The notes beneath the pieces are model-generated. The model made no database searches. It had not been told where the DNA came from and saw only the letters and a program-made list of their open reading frames with translations. Source: Mesorhizobium plurifarium (GTDB lineage Bacteria; Pseudomonadota; Alphaproteobacteria; Rhizobiales; Rhizobiaceae). Taken from it: a stretch of DNA of 43,001 bases. Where the stretch lies: the NCBI GenBank assembly GCA_000824785.1, contig CCNB01000016.1, forward strand, positions 110,925 to 153,925, written 5' to 3'. Made by a program: the position numbers and the translations under genes. This document shows positions 18,735 to 28,739 of the stretch, in pieces. The number at the start of each line of letters is the position of its first letter. The stretch's first letter is position 1.

Positions 18735-19643
18735 ATGCCTGATCTGAGTTCTCCGCAGCTTGCGCCGCTGCCGCCGCTGCAGGCGATCCGGGTATTCGAA
18801 GCGGTGGCGAGGCACCTGTCCTTCACGAAGGCAGCGCAGGAACTGGGCATGACCCAGGCGGCCGCGAGCTATCAGATCAAGGTGCTGGAGGAGCGCATCG
18901 GCGCGCCGCTGTTCCTGCGCCGTCCGAAGCAGATCGAGCTGACCGAGCCCGGCCAGCGCCTGGCGCCCGCCGTCAGCGAGGCTTTTTCCATCCTGGGCCA
19001 GGCCTATGCCGCGGCGCGCGGCGGCGCCGACGGCCTGCTTTGCGTCACCACCGTGCTGACCTTCGCCTCGAACTGGCTGGCGCAGCATCTGGGTTCGTTC
19101 CAGCTTGCCCATCCGGCGCTTGCCGTACGGCTCGACACGTCGAGCCGCCTGACCGATTTCGCGCGCGAGGATGTCGATCTCGCCATCCGCTCCGGCGGCG
19201 GCAAATGGCCGGGCCTGGAGGCGCACAAGCTGCTCGACGCCGATTTCACGCCGATGCTGAGCCCCAAGCTCGCCGCGAGCATCGGCGGCGTCAAGGAGCC
19301 TGCCGACCTCCTGCGCCTGCCGATCCTCGATCCCGGCGACATCTGGTGGTCGCAATGGTTCGAGGCCGCCGGCGTGACGGGGCACGACCTCGCCAAGCGG
19401 CCGGGCTCGAGCATGGGCGCGCAGGCCTATGAGGCGAACGCGGCGATGGCCGGCCATGGCGTGGCGATCCTGACCAGGGCCCTGTTCAAGAACGAGATCG
19501 CCGACGGCCGCCTGGTCCAGCCATTCGATCTCGTGGGCGATGACGGCCATGCCTATTGGCTGGTCTATCCGACGGCGCGCCGCAACGTGCCGAAGATCCG
19601 CGCCTTCCGCGACTGGATCCTGGCCGAGATCGCCTGCCCGTAA
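18735..19643 (+). CDS. LysR-family regulator, GcvA-like
   Basis: A 302-aa transcription factor. N-terminal HTH: AIRVFEAVARHLSFTKAAQELGM...SYQIKVLEERIG (about residues 16-58). The C-terminal two-lobe effector domain starts near 95; phrases such as LAIRSGGGKWPG resemble GcvA-type regulators. AAGGAGG at 18723-18729 fits the start. It lies just before the polyol operon, with a small DUF1127-like gene divergent at its front, and separated from smoE by about 170 bases. The divergent gene is its more probable target, the polyol operon less so. Confidence 0.92.
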   Translation: MPDLSSPQLAPLPPLQAIRVFEAVARHLSFTKAAQELGMTQAAASYQIKVLEERIGAPLFLRRPKQIELTEPGQRLAPAVSEAFSILGQAYAAARGGADGLLCVTTVLTFASNWLAQHLGSFQLAHPALAVRLDTSSRLTDFAREDVDLAIRSGGGKWPGLEAHKLLDADFTPMLSPKLAASIGGVKEPADLLRLPILDPGDIWWSQWFEAAGVTGHDLAKRPGSSMGAQAYEANAAMAGHGVAILTRALFKNEIADGRLVQPFDLVGDDGHAYWLVYPTARRNVPKIRAFRDWILAEIACP

Positions 19644-19738
19644 GCAGGCCGCCGCCAGCTCCCTTCCCGAAGGCCGGCCGCATCGTCGGGCCGGCTCACC
19701 TCGCGTCATTTCTGCTGCGCCGCAGCATAGATTCCGGC

Positions 19739-19766
19739 TTGACATAAATCACGGTAAGTGAGTAAT
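19739..19766 (+). promoter_or_regulatory. Likely promoter of the smo operon
   Basis: TTGACA (19739-19744), 16 bases of spacer and AGTAAT (19761-19766) give a good -35 and a fair -10 element about 50 bases before the start of the first gene. The -10 is overlapped by the TGAGTAATTGCTCA palindrome, as expected if a repressor blocks polymerase. Confidence 0.55.
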
Positions 19767-19792
19767 TGCTCAGAACCAAGGCAAATGCTCAT
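19759..19792. promoter_or_regulatory. Candidate SorC operator pair before smoE
   Basis: TGAGTAATTGCTCA (19759-19772, palindromic apart from one pair) and a second, weaker GCAAATGCTC (19781-19790), centres about 20 bases apart. The AATTGCTC core also occurs in the site at 17378-17388. The pair spacing matches that before the regulator gene. Confidence 0.5.
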
Positions 19793-19814
19793 CTTGGTTT
19801 AAGGGAGGAATTTG

Positions 19815-21125
<1,311 letters not shown>

Positions 21126-21145
21126 GGCTCCTCCCGGTGCCGAAC

Positions 21146-21200
21146 GCCGGTCGCGCATCATGACCGGCAGGGGGCCGCCCGAAACCCAGTTCGGGCGGCC
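21146..21200 (+). other. Tandem stem-loops between smoE and smoF
   Basis: The first stem is GCCGGTC (21146-21152) with GACCGGC (21162-21168). The second is an 11-bp perfect stem GGCCGCCCGAA (21173-21183) with TTCGGGCGGCC (21190-21200) and a 6-base loop. No U-tract follows, so this looks like an mRNA 3-prime stabiliser or partial terminator that keeps binding-protein mRNA more abundant than permease mRNA. Confidence 0.7.
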
Positions 21201-21268
21201 ACCCTTCAAAATCGGGAAAATTCTGGCACAACATTGAAAATCCGGCTGACTTTGGGAGGGTGACCATC

Positions 21269-22141
21269 ATGGCTACTCAGCAAACCCGTTCGCTTGCCCG
21301 TTTCATGATGGCGCCATCGGTGATCCTGCTGTTCGTCTGGATGATCGTGCCGCTGCTGTTCACGCTCTGGTTCTCGTTCCAGCAATACAATCCGCTGAAC
21401 CCGATGCGTGACGGCTTCGTCGGCTTCTCCAACTACGCGCTGTTCTATTCCAACCCGGCCTTCCTCTATTCGATCCTCAACACGCTGATCATTGTCGTCA
21501 GCGTGCTGGTCATCACGGTGGTCGGCGGCATCCTTCTGGCGATGCTGCTCGATCAGCCGATCTGGGGCCAGGGCATCGTGCGCATCCTGGTCATCTCGCC
21601 GTTCTTCGTCATGCCGCCGGTCGCGGCCCTTGTCTGGAAGAACATGATCATGCACCCGCAATACGGCGTCTTCGCCGACATCGCGCGCTTCGTCGGCGCC
21701 CAGCCGATCGATTGGTTCGGCCAGCACCCGCTGACCGCCATCATCCTGATCGTCGCCTGGCAGTGGCTGCCCTTCGCCACGCTGATCCTGCTCACTTCGC
21801 TGCAGTCCCTCGACGGCGAGCAGAAGGAGGCGGCCGAGATGGACGGCGCCGGCTTCCTCAGCCGCTTCTGGTATCTGACGCTGCCGCACATGTCGCGCGC
21901 CATCACCGTCGTCATCCTGATCCAGACGATCTTCCTGCTCTCGATCTATGCCGAGATCCTGGTCACCACCAATGGCGGCCCGGGCTACGCCTCCACCAAC
22001 CTGCCCTTCCTCGTCTACCAGAAGGCGCTGTTGGAGTTCAAAATCGGCCAGGCATCAGCCGGTGGCGTCATCGCCGTCATTCTCGCCAACATCGTTGCCT
22101 TCTTCGCCATGCGCGCCGTCGGCAAGAATCTGGACAAGTAA
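21269..22141 (+). CDS. smoF: Polyol ABC transporter permease SmoF
   Basis: A 290-aa inner-membrane permease with six spans; the EAA coupling loop reads EAAEMDGAGFLSRFWYLTLPH (about residues 189-209). MalF-type partner to SmoG. The start at 21269 is 8 bases after GGGAGGG; the upstream in-frame GTG at 21260 lies within that ribosome site. Followed 11 bases later by smoG. Confidence 0.92.
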   Translation: MATQQTRSLARFMMAPSVILLFVWMIVPLLFTLWFSFQQYNPLNPMRDGFVGFSNYALFYSNPAFLYSILNTLIIVVSVLVITVVGGILLAMLLDQPIWGQGIVRILVISPFFVMPPVAALVWKNMIMHPQYGVFADIARFVGAQPIDWFGQHPLTAIILIVAWQWLPFATLILLTSLQSLDGEQKEAAEMDGAGFLSRFWYLTLPHMSRAITVVILIQTIFLLSIYAEILVTTNGGPGYASTNLPFLVYQKALLEFKIGQASAGGVIAVILANIVAFFAMRAVGKNLDK

Positions 22142-22152
22142 GGGAGGATAAG

Positions 22153-22977
22153 ATGGCCCGCGCAGTCACCACCCAGCATAAGACCATCGCCACGGCCGCT
22201 GCCTGGATCGTCGCCCTGCTGATCTTCTTTCCGATCCTCTATACGATCATCACCTCGTTCAAGTCGGAGCAGGAGGCGATCCAGGGCTTCAACCTGATCC
22301 CCTCCGGGACCTTCGAGAGCTATTCGGAGGTCCAGCAGCAAAGCGGCTACTTCAAGTTCTTCTTCAATTCGGTGCTGCTGTCGGTCGGCTCGACCATCCT
22401 CGCGCTCATCGTCGCCATCCCGGCGGCCTGGTCGATGGCGTTCTCGCCGACCAAGCGCACCAAGGACATCCTGATGTGGATGCTGTCCACCAAGATGATG
22501 CCGGCCGTCGCGGTGCTGTTCCCGATCTACCTGATCTTCCGCGACTCAGGGCTGCTCGACAGCCGCATCGGCCTTACCGTGATGCTGATGCTGATCAACC
22601 TGCCGATCGTGGTGTGGATGCTCTACACCTATTTCCGCGAGATCCCGGGCGAGATCCTGGAAGCGGCGCGCATGGACGGCGCCTCGCTGTGGAACGAGAT
22701 CATCTATGTGCTGACGCCGATGGCCGTTCCCGGCATTGCCTCGACCATGCTCTTGAACATCATCCTGGCCTGGAACGAGGCGTTCTGGACCATCCGGCTC
22801 ACCACCACCAACGCCGCGCCGCTGACCGCCTTCATCAGCTCCTTCTCCAGTCCTCAAGGGTTGTTCTGGGCCAAGCTGTCGGCGGCCTCGACGCTGGCGA
22901 TCGCGCCGATCCTGATCATGGGCTGGTTCAGCCAGAAGCAGCTGGTGCGCGGCCTGACCTTTGGCGCCGTGAAGTAA
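22153..22977 (+). CDS. smoG: Polyol ABC transporter permease SmoG
   Basis: A 274-aa inner-membrane permease of the MalG type, six spans, EAA loop EILEAARMDGASLWNEIIYV (about residues 170-189). It forms the transmembrane channel with SmoF and docks on SmoK. AAGGGAGGA at 22140-22148 precedes the ATG. Confidence 0.92.
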   Translation: MARAVTTQHKTIATAAAWIVALLIFFPILYTIITSFKSEQEAIQGFNLIPSGTFESYSEVQQQSGYFKFFFNSVLLSVGSTILALIVAIPAAWSMAFSPTKRTKDILMWMLSTKMMPAVAVLFPIYLIFRDSGLLDSRIGLTVMLMLINLPIVVWMLYTYFREIPGEILEAARMDGASLWNEIIYVLTPMAVPGIASTMLLNIILAWNEAFWTIRLTTTNAAPLTAFISSFSSPQGLFWAKLSAASTLAIAPILIMGWFSQKQLVRGLTFGAVK

Positions 22978-23023
22978 GAGCGCCCAAGCGGCGGACGACG
23001 ATAGATATCCCCGGGAGGAAACC

Positions 23024-24028
23024 ATGGGAAACATCACGCTCAAGAACGTCTCCAAGTCCTTCGGGTCGACGACGATCATTCCGAACATCGACCTCAACAT
23101 CGAGGACGGCGAGTTCGTGGTGTTCGTCGGCCCATCGGGTTGCGGCAAGTCCACGCTGCTCCGGCTGATCGCCGGGCTGGAGGACACAAGCGGCGGCACC
23201 ATCTCGATCGATGGCCGCGACGTCACCCGCGAGGCGCCGGCCAAGCGCAAGCTCGCCATGGTGTTCCAGTCCTACGCGCTCTATCCGCACATGACGGTCG
23301 CCAAGAACATCGCCTTCCCGCTGAAGATGGCCGGCGAGGACCAGGCGACCATCGACAAGAAGGTGAAGGACGCCGCGCGCGTCTTGAACCTCACCAACTA
23401 TCTCGAGCGCCGTCCGGGCCAGCTGTCCGGCGGCCAGCGCCAGCGCGTCGCCATCGGCCGCGCCATCGTGCGCCAGCCCTCGGCCTTCCTGTTCGACGAG
23501 CCGCTGTCCAACCTGGATGCGGCGCTGCGCGGCACGATGCGGCTGGAGATCAGCGAGCTGCACCATCAGCTGAAGACGACGATGATCTACGTCACCCACG
23601 ACCAGGTCGAGGCTATGACGATGGCCGACAAGATCGTCGTGCTCAACGCCGGCAACATCGAGCAGGTCGGCTCGCCGATGGAGCTCTACAAGACGCCCAA
23701 GAACCTCTTCGTCGCCGGCTTCATCGGCTCGCCCAAGATGAACATGATCGAAGGCGCGCCGGCGGAGAAATACGGCGCCAAGACCATTGGCATCCGGCCC
23801 GAGCACTTGAACATCTCGACCTCGTCCGGCGACTGGAAGGCGACGGTCGGCGTTGCCGAGCATCTCGGTTCCGACACCTTCCTGCATGTCCAGACGGACG
23901 GCATCGGCACGATCAATGTGCGTGCCGACGGCGAGGTCGCGGTCAAGCATGGCGATACCGTCTACCTGACTCCCGACAAGGCCAAGCTCCATCGCTTCGG
24001 CGCCGACGGCAAGGCGCTGACCGCGTGA
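23024..24028 (+). CDS. smoK: Polyol ABC transporter ATPase SmoK
   Basis: A 334-aa MalK/UgpC-type ATPase. Walker A is GPSGCGKST (residues 36-44), signature LSGGQRQR (134-141), Walker B FLFDEP (155-160) and the H-loop His192. The C-terminal regulatory/OB domain follows from about 240. A good GGGAGG precedes the start. Gene order SmoE-F-G-K is complete here. Confidence 0.94.
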   Translation: MGNITLKNVSKSFGSTTIIPNIDLNIEDGEFVVFVGPSGCGKSTLLRLIAGLEDTSGGTISIDGRDVTREAPAKRKLAMVFQSYALYPHMTVAKNIAFPLKMAGEDQATIDKKVKDAARVLNLTNYLERRPGQLSGGQRQRVAIGRAIVRQPSAFLFDEPLSNLDAALRGTMRLEISELHHQLKTTMIYVTHDQVEAMTMADKIVVLNAGNIEQVGSPMELYKTPKNLFVAGFIGSPKMNMIEGAPAEKYGAKTIGIRPEHLNISTSSGDWKATVGVAEHLGSDTFLHVQTDGIGTINVRADGEVAVKHGDTVYLTPDKAKLHRFGADGKALTA

Positions 24029-24038
24029 GGACGGGACA

Positions 24039-24809
24039 GTGAGGCTGAAAGGCAAATCGGCGCTGATCACCGGATCGGCGCGCGGCATCGGCAGGGCCTT
24101 CGCCGAGGCCTATGCGCGCGAAGGCGCGACGGTGGCGATTGCCGATATCGACCTCGACGCGGCGCAAGCGACGGCGAAAGCGATCGGCTCCGCCGCTTAC
24201 GCGATCCGGCTCGACGTCACCGATCAGTCCTCGATCGAGGCCGCGGTCAAGGCGGTCGAGGCGGAGACCGGTGGGCTCGACGTGCTGGTCAACAACGCGG
24301 CGATCTTCGACCTCGCGCCGATTGTCGAGATAACCAGGGCGAGCTACGAAAAACTGTTCGCCGTCAATGTCGCCGGCACGCTCTTCATGCTGCAGGCGGC
24401 CGCCCGCTCGATGATCGCGCGTGGCAAGGGCGGCAGGATCATCAACATGGCGAGTCAGGCCGGCCGGCGCGGCGAGCCGCTGGTCGCCGTCTATTGCGCC
24501 ACCAAGGCCGCCGTCATCTCGCTGACGCAATCGGCCGGGCTCGACCTGATCAAGCACCGCATCAACGTCAACGGCATCGCGCCAGGCGTGGTCGACAGCG
24601 ACATGTGGGACCAGGTCGACGCGCTCTTCGCCAAATATGAGAACCGGCCCAAGGGCGAGAAGAAGCGGCTGGTCGGCGAAGGCGTGCCTTACGGCCGCAT
24701 GGGCAAGCCCGAGGATCTCGCCGGCATGGCCGTGTTCCTCGCCAGCGACGAGGCCGAATACATTGTCGCCCAGACCTACAATGTCGACGGCGGCCAATGG
24801 ATGAGTTGA
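24039..24809 (+). CDS. smoS: Sorbitol (L-iditol 2-) dehydrogenase SmoS, short-chain type
   Basis: A 256-aa NAD-dependent short-chain dehydrogenase that would oxidise D-sorbitol to D-fructose (galactitol also possible). The cofactor motif is TGSARGIG (residues 11-18), NNAA is at about 86-89, and the catalytic YCATK at about 152-156 with a Ser some 13 before. GTG start with GAGG ahead. It follows smoK by 10 bases. Length equals that of characterised SmoS. Confidence 0.9.
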   Translation: MRLKGKSALITGSARGIGRAFAEAYAREGATVAIADIDLDAAQATAKAIGSAAYAIRLDVTDQSSIEAAVKAVEAETGGLDVLVNNAAIFDLAPIVEITRASYEKLFAVNVAGTLFMLQAAARSMIARGKGGRIINMASQAGRRGEPLVAVYCATKAAVISLTQSAGLDLIKHRINVNGIAPGVVDSDMWDQVDALFAKYENRPKGEKKRLVGEGVPYGRMGKPEDLAGMAVFLASDEAEYIVAQTYNVDGGQWMS

Positions 24810-24821
24810 GGGGACAAGTTG

Positions 24822-24941
24822 AGGGGGAGGCGCTTCTCTTCTTTCCTCCGGAGAAGACGCCGCGGGGCAGGTGAGGGGCAGCATACCGGAACACCAGATG
24901 CTGCCCCTCATCCTCGCCCTCCCGAAGGAGGCGGAAACAGT
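24822..24941. repeat. Inverted repeat, family B, between smoS and mtlK
   Basis: A 13-bp perfect stem TGAGGGGCAGCAT (24872-24884) with ATGCTGCCCCTCA (24898-24910) and 13-base loop, flanked by CTCCGGAGAAG-like and CCCTCCCGAAGGAGG-like segments. The core GAGGGGCAGC links it to the other family-B copies. It lies inside the operon, so readthrough to mtlK must pass it; it may set relative mRNA levels. Confidence 0.75.
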
Positions 24942-24973
24942 CGGGCTGCAGATCGGCCAAAGGGTAAAGTGAG

Positions 24974-26452
24974 ATGACCGTGAAACTCTCTTCCTCGAAC
25001 CTCGCCAGGTTGCCGGCCAAGGTCGCCGGTCCGAAATATGACCGCTCCGCCCTGAAAGCCGGCATCGTCCATTTCGGCGTCGGCAACTTCCACCGCTCGC
25101 ATCAGGCGGTCTATCTCGACGATCTGTTCGGCACCGGCGAGGGCCATGACTGGGCGCTGATCGGCGCCGGCGTGTTCGAAGGCGAGAAGATCGGCCGTTC
25201 CAAGCTCGAGGAGCAGGATTGGCTGACCACGGTGGTCGAGCAGGACCAGGGCCATATGAGCGCCCGCGTCACGGGCGCCATGATCGATTTCCTGACGCCC
25301 GGCGACGCGGCCGCGATCATCGCACGGCTTGCCGATCCGGCCATCAAGATCGTCTCGCTGACCATCACCGAAGGCGGCTATTTCATCGACCCGGCTTCCG
25401 GCAAGTTCAACCCGGCCCATCCCGACATCGTTGCGGACGCGCAACCGGGCGCCGTGCCGAAGACCGTTTTCGGCATCATCCTCGCGGGCCTGCTGCGCCG
25501 GCGCGCCGACGGCATCGTGCCATTCACCGTCATGTCCTGCGACAACATCCCCCATAACGGCCACGTCACCTCCGACGGCGTCATCGGCCTTGCGCGGCTG
25601 ATCGACGAGGACCTCGCCAAATGGGTGGAGGACAAGGTCGCCTTCCCGAACGGCATGGTCGACCGCATCACGCCGGCCACCAGCGACCGCGAGCGCAAGA
25701 TCCTCGCCGATGATTTCGGCCTCGGGGACAATTGGCCGGTGTTCTGCGAGCCGTTCAGGCAGTGGGTGCTGGAGGACCATTTCACCGCCGGTCGTCCGGC
25801 GCTGGAGAAGGTCGGCGTGCAGTTCGTCAAGGATGTCTCGCCTTACGAGCTGATGAAGATTCGCATCCTCAATGGCGGCCACGCCACCATCGCCTATCCG
25901 GCCGGGCTGATGGACATCCATTTCGTCCATGAAGGCATGCAGGAGCCGCTGGTGCGCGCCTTTCTGTCGAAGCTCGAGCATGACGAGATCATCCCGACCG
26001 TGCCGCCGGTGCCCAACACCGATCTGGAGGACTATTATCAGCTTATCGAGCGGCGCTTCTCCAATCCCAAGATCGGCGACACCATCCGCCGGCTTTGCCT
26101 CGACGGCTCCAACCGCCAGCCGAAATTCATCATCCCGACGATCGCCGACCGGCTGAAGGCGGACAAGGGCGTTGCCGGTCTCGCGCTGGAATCGGCCTTG
26201 TGGTGCCGCTACTGCTTCGGCACCACCGACAGCGGCGCCGTCATCGAGCCGAACGACCCGAGCTGGGACCGCATGCAGGCGACCGCCAGGGCGGCCAAGG
26301 ACGATCCGAAGGCCTGGCTGGCGATGGAGGACATCTATGGCGATGTCGGCCGCTCGCCCGTCTTCGCCGAGGTCTTCGCCCACGCCTTGAAGGCGCTGTG
26401 GGCGAACGGGGCGCGCGAAACCCTGACGCGCTATCTCGCCGGAAAGCTTTGA
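24974..26452 (+). CDS. mtlK: Mannitol 2-dehydrogenase MtlK
   Basis: A 492-aa NAD-dependent polyol dehydrogenase of the long-chain secondary alcohol type, converting D-mannitol (and D-arabitol or sorbitol in some members) to the ketose. Coenzyme motif GVGNFHRSH (about residues 35-43). Catalytic Lys295, Asn300 and His303 in KIRILNGGH. The length is typical. Cytosolic. Starts 165 bases after smoS across a palindromic repeat; AAAG/GTGAG ahead of the ATG is weak. Confidence 0.94.
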   Translation: MTVKLSSSNLARLPAKVAGPKYDRSALKAGIVHFGVGNFHRSHQAVYLDDLFGTGEGHDWALIGAGVFEGEKIGRSKLEEQDWLTTVVEQDQGHMSARVTGAMIDFLTPGDAAAIIARLADPAIKIVSLTITEGGYFIDPASGKFNPAHPDIVADAQPGAVPKTVFGIILAGLLRRRADGIVPFTVMSCDNIPHNGHVTSDGVIGLARLIDEDLAKWVEDKVAFPNGMVDRITPATSDRERKILADDFGLGDNWPVFCEPFRQWVLEDHFTAGRPALEKVGVQFVKDVSPYELMKIRILNGGHATIAYPAGLMDIHFVHEGMQEPLVRAFLSKLEHDEIIPTVPPVPNTDLEDYYQLIERRFSNPKIGDTIRRLCLDGSNRQPKFIIPTIADRLKADKGVAGLALESALWCRYCFGTTDSGAVIEPNDPSWDRMQATARAAKDDPKAWLAMEDIYGDVGRSPVFAEVFAHALKALWANGARETLTRYLAGKL

Positions 26453-26472
26453 CGCTCACTGGAAGCAGCGCG

Positions 26473-27156
26473 ATGACGCCGGAACTGGTCATCTTCGACT
26501 GTGACGGCGTCCTGGTCGACAGCGAGGCGCTTTCGGTCTCGGCGCTGCTCGGCATGATCGAGCTTGCCGGCGGCACGGTGAGCGAGGACGCCGCCTACGA
26601 GCATTTCCTGGGCAAGAGCATGAAGAGCGTGCGCGAGATCCTCGGCCAAGAGTTCGGGCTGGAGATCAGCGACCGGCATCTGACCGCCATGCGCGTCGAC
26701 CTCATGCGCAAATTCCGCGAGGAATTGAAGCCGATCCCCGGCGTCAAGGAGGTGCTGCCGAAGCTCGGCCGGCCATGCTGTGTCGCCTCGTCCGGCACGC
26801 TGGAGCGCATCCGCTACGCGCTCGACGTCACCGGCCTGCTGCCGCTGCTGGAGCCGCATCTGTTCAGCGCCACCATGGTCAAACGCGGCAAGCCGGCGCC
26901 CGACCTTTTCCTCCATGCCGCCGCCTCGATGCGAGCGGATCCGCGCACCTGCCTGGTGATCGAGGACAGCCCCGCCGGCGTGGCCGCCGCCCGCGCCGCA
27001 AGCATGCGCGTCTTTGCCTTCACCGGCGGCTCGCATGCCTCCAACCCCACCCTCAAGGCGCGGCTTGCGTCGACGGAGCCTGACTTTATATTCGCTGACA
27101 TGCTGCAATTGCCCGATCTGATTGCAGGCCTGGGAGCGAGAGAAAAAGCATCTTGA
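26473..27156 (+). CDS. HAD-superfamily phosphatase in the polyol operon
   Basis: A 227-aa HAD IA hydrolase. Nucleophile Asp9 in FDCDGVLVDSE, motif II SSG (near 104), Lys in KRGKPAPD (near 137), and EDSPAG (near 161) for metal binding. Likely acts on a sugar or polyol phosphate, possibly removing dead-end phosphates. It lies 20 bases after mtlK and overlaps the kinase start (TTGA). Substrate not known. Confidence 0.9.
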   Translation: MTPELVIFDCDGVLVDSEALSVSALLGMIELAGGTVSEDAAYEHFLGKSMKSVREILGQEFGLEISDRHLTAMRVDLMRKFREELKPIPGVKEVLPKLGRPCCVASSGTLERIRYALDVTGLLPLLEPHLFSATMVKRGKPAPDLFLHAAASMRADPRTCLVIEDSPAGVAAARAASMRVFAFTGGSHASNPTLKARLASTEPDFIFADMLQLPDLIAGLGAREKAS

Positions 27157-28739
27157 GGAAGAGTTTCGTTTGCGCGGTCGATGTCGGCACCGGGAGCGCT
27201 CGCGCGGGCATTCTCGACTCTGAAGGCAACCTGCTCGGCCGCGCCGATCATCCGATCGCCATGCACCAGCCCAAGCCCGATCACGCCGAGCATGATTCGG
27301 AAGACATCTGGTCGGCGGTCTGCAAATCCGTGCGGACCGCACTCGAGAAATCCGGCGTCGCCGCTGGCGATATCGCCGGCATCTCCTTCGACGCGACCTG
27401 CTCGCTGGTCGCGCGCGACAGGCAGGGCGGCCAGATCAGCGTCTCGGTCACCGGCGAGAAGCGCTGGGACACGCTCGTGTGGCTCGACCATCGCGCCATC
27501 GCCGAGGCGGATGAATGCACGACCAGCGGCCACGCCGTGCTCGACTATATAGGCGGCGTGATGTCGCCGGAGATGGAAACGCCGAAGCTGATGTGGCTGA
27601 AGCGCCATCTGCCGCAGACGTGGAATGAAGCCGGCTATCTGTTCGACCTCGCCGATTTCCTGACCTGGAAGGCGTCAGGCTCGCTCGCCCGCTCGCAATG
27701 CACGCTGACGGCGAAATGGACCTATCTCGCGCATGAGGAAAAAAGCTGGCGGCGCGATTTCTTCGAGCTGGTCGGGCTTGGCGATCTCTTCGAGCACGGC
27801 AATCTGCCGGAAAAGGCAAGCCCGGTCGGCGCCGATATCGGCCCGCTGACGGCCAAGGCCGCGGCCGAGCTCGGCCTCACCGAAAAATGCCGGGTCGGCG
27901 CCGGTGTCATCGACGCCTATGCCGGCGCGCTGGGTGTCCTGGGCGGCTTTGCCGGTGACGAGAAGAACATCAGCCGCCACCTGGCGCTGATTGCCGGCAC
28001 ATCGTCTTGCGTCATGGCGATGTCGCTCGACCCGCAGCCCTTTGCCGGGGTATGGGGGCCCTATTACGGCGCGGCCTTGCCGACGCTGTGGCTGTCGGAA
28101 GGCGGCCAGTCGGCCACCGGCGCACTGCTCGACCACATCATCCGCTGGCATGGCGCCGGCGGCGAGCCGGACGCGGCCATGCATATGAAGATCGCCAGGC
28201 GCGTCGCCGAGCTGCGCGCCGAGGACGGCGATGCGCTGGCGGCCAGGCTGCATGTGCTGCCGGATTTCCACGGCAACCGCTCGCCGCTCGCCGATCCGCA
28301 CGCGGTCGGCGTCATCAGCGGTCTGACGCTCGATTCCTCCTTCGACAGCCTCTGCAAGCTCTATTGGCGCACCGCCGTCGGCATCGCGCTCGGCGTGCGC
28401 CATGTTCTGGAGGCGCTGAACGAGAACGGCTATCTGATCGACACGCTGCATGTCACCGGCGGCCACACCAAGAACCCGCTTTTGATGGAGCTTTACGCCG
28501 ACGCCACCGGCTGCACGGTGGTCGAGCCGCTGGCCGACGAGGCGGTGCTGCTCGGCACCGGCATGGTGGCGGCGACCGCCGCCGGCCTCTATCCCGATCT
28601 CAACGCCGCCTGCGTCGCCATGCAGCAGGGCGGCAGGACGCGGGCGCCCAATAAGGAAGCCGGCGCCCGCTTCGACCGCGACTACCGGATCTTCCTCGAG
28701 ATGCACCGCCAGCGGCAGATGCTCGACGCGATCAATTAG
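27153..28739 (+). CDS. FGGY-family carbohydrate kinase
   Basis: A 528-aa ATP-dependent sugar kinase. Phosphate-binding start VDVGTGSARAGI (about residues 9-20), SFDATCSLV (about 71-79) near the sugar site, and VTGGHTKNPLLMELYADATG (about 434-453), which is the FGGY signature region. Its size and motifs suggest a ribulokinase-like (YgdL/AraB-like) or xylulokinase-like enzyme for a keto sugar made by SmoS or MtlK. TTG start overlapping the HAD stop by TTGA. Its stop overlaps that of the facing ABC gene by 8 bases. Confidence 0.9.
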   Translation: MRKSFVCAVDVGTGSARAGILDSEGNLLGRADHPIAMHQPKPDHAEHDSEDIWSAVCKSVRTALEKSGVAAGDIAGISFDATCSLVARDRQGGQISVSVTGEKRWDTLVWLDHRAIAEADECTTSGHAVLDYIGGVMSPEMETPKLMWLKRHLPQTWNEAGYLFDLADFLTWKASGSLARSQCTLTAKWTYLAHEEKSWRRDFFELVGLGDLFEHGNLPEKASPVGADIGPLTAKAAAELGLTEKCRVGAGVIDAYAGALGVLGGFAGDEKNISRHLALIAGTSSCVMAMSLDPQPFAGVWGPYYGAALPTLWLSEGGQSATGALLDHIIRWHGAGGEPDAAMHMKIARRVAELRAEDGDALAARLHVLPDFHGNRSPLADPHAVGVISGLTLDSSFDSLCKLYWRTAVGIALGVRHVLEALNENGYLIDTLHVTGGHTKNPLLMELYADATGCTVVEPLADEAVLLGTGMVAATAAGLYPDLNAACVAMQQGGRTRAPNKEAGARFDRDYRIFLEMHRQRQMLDAIN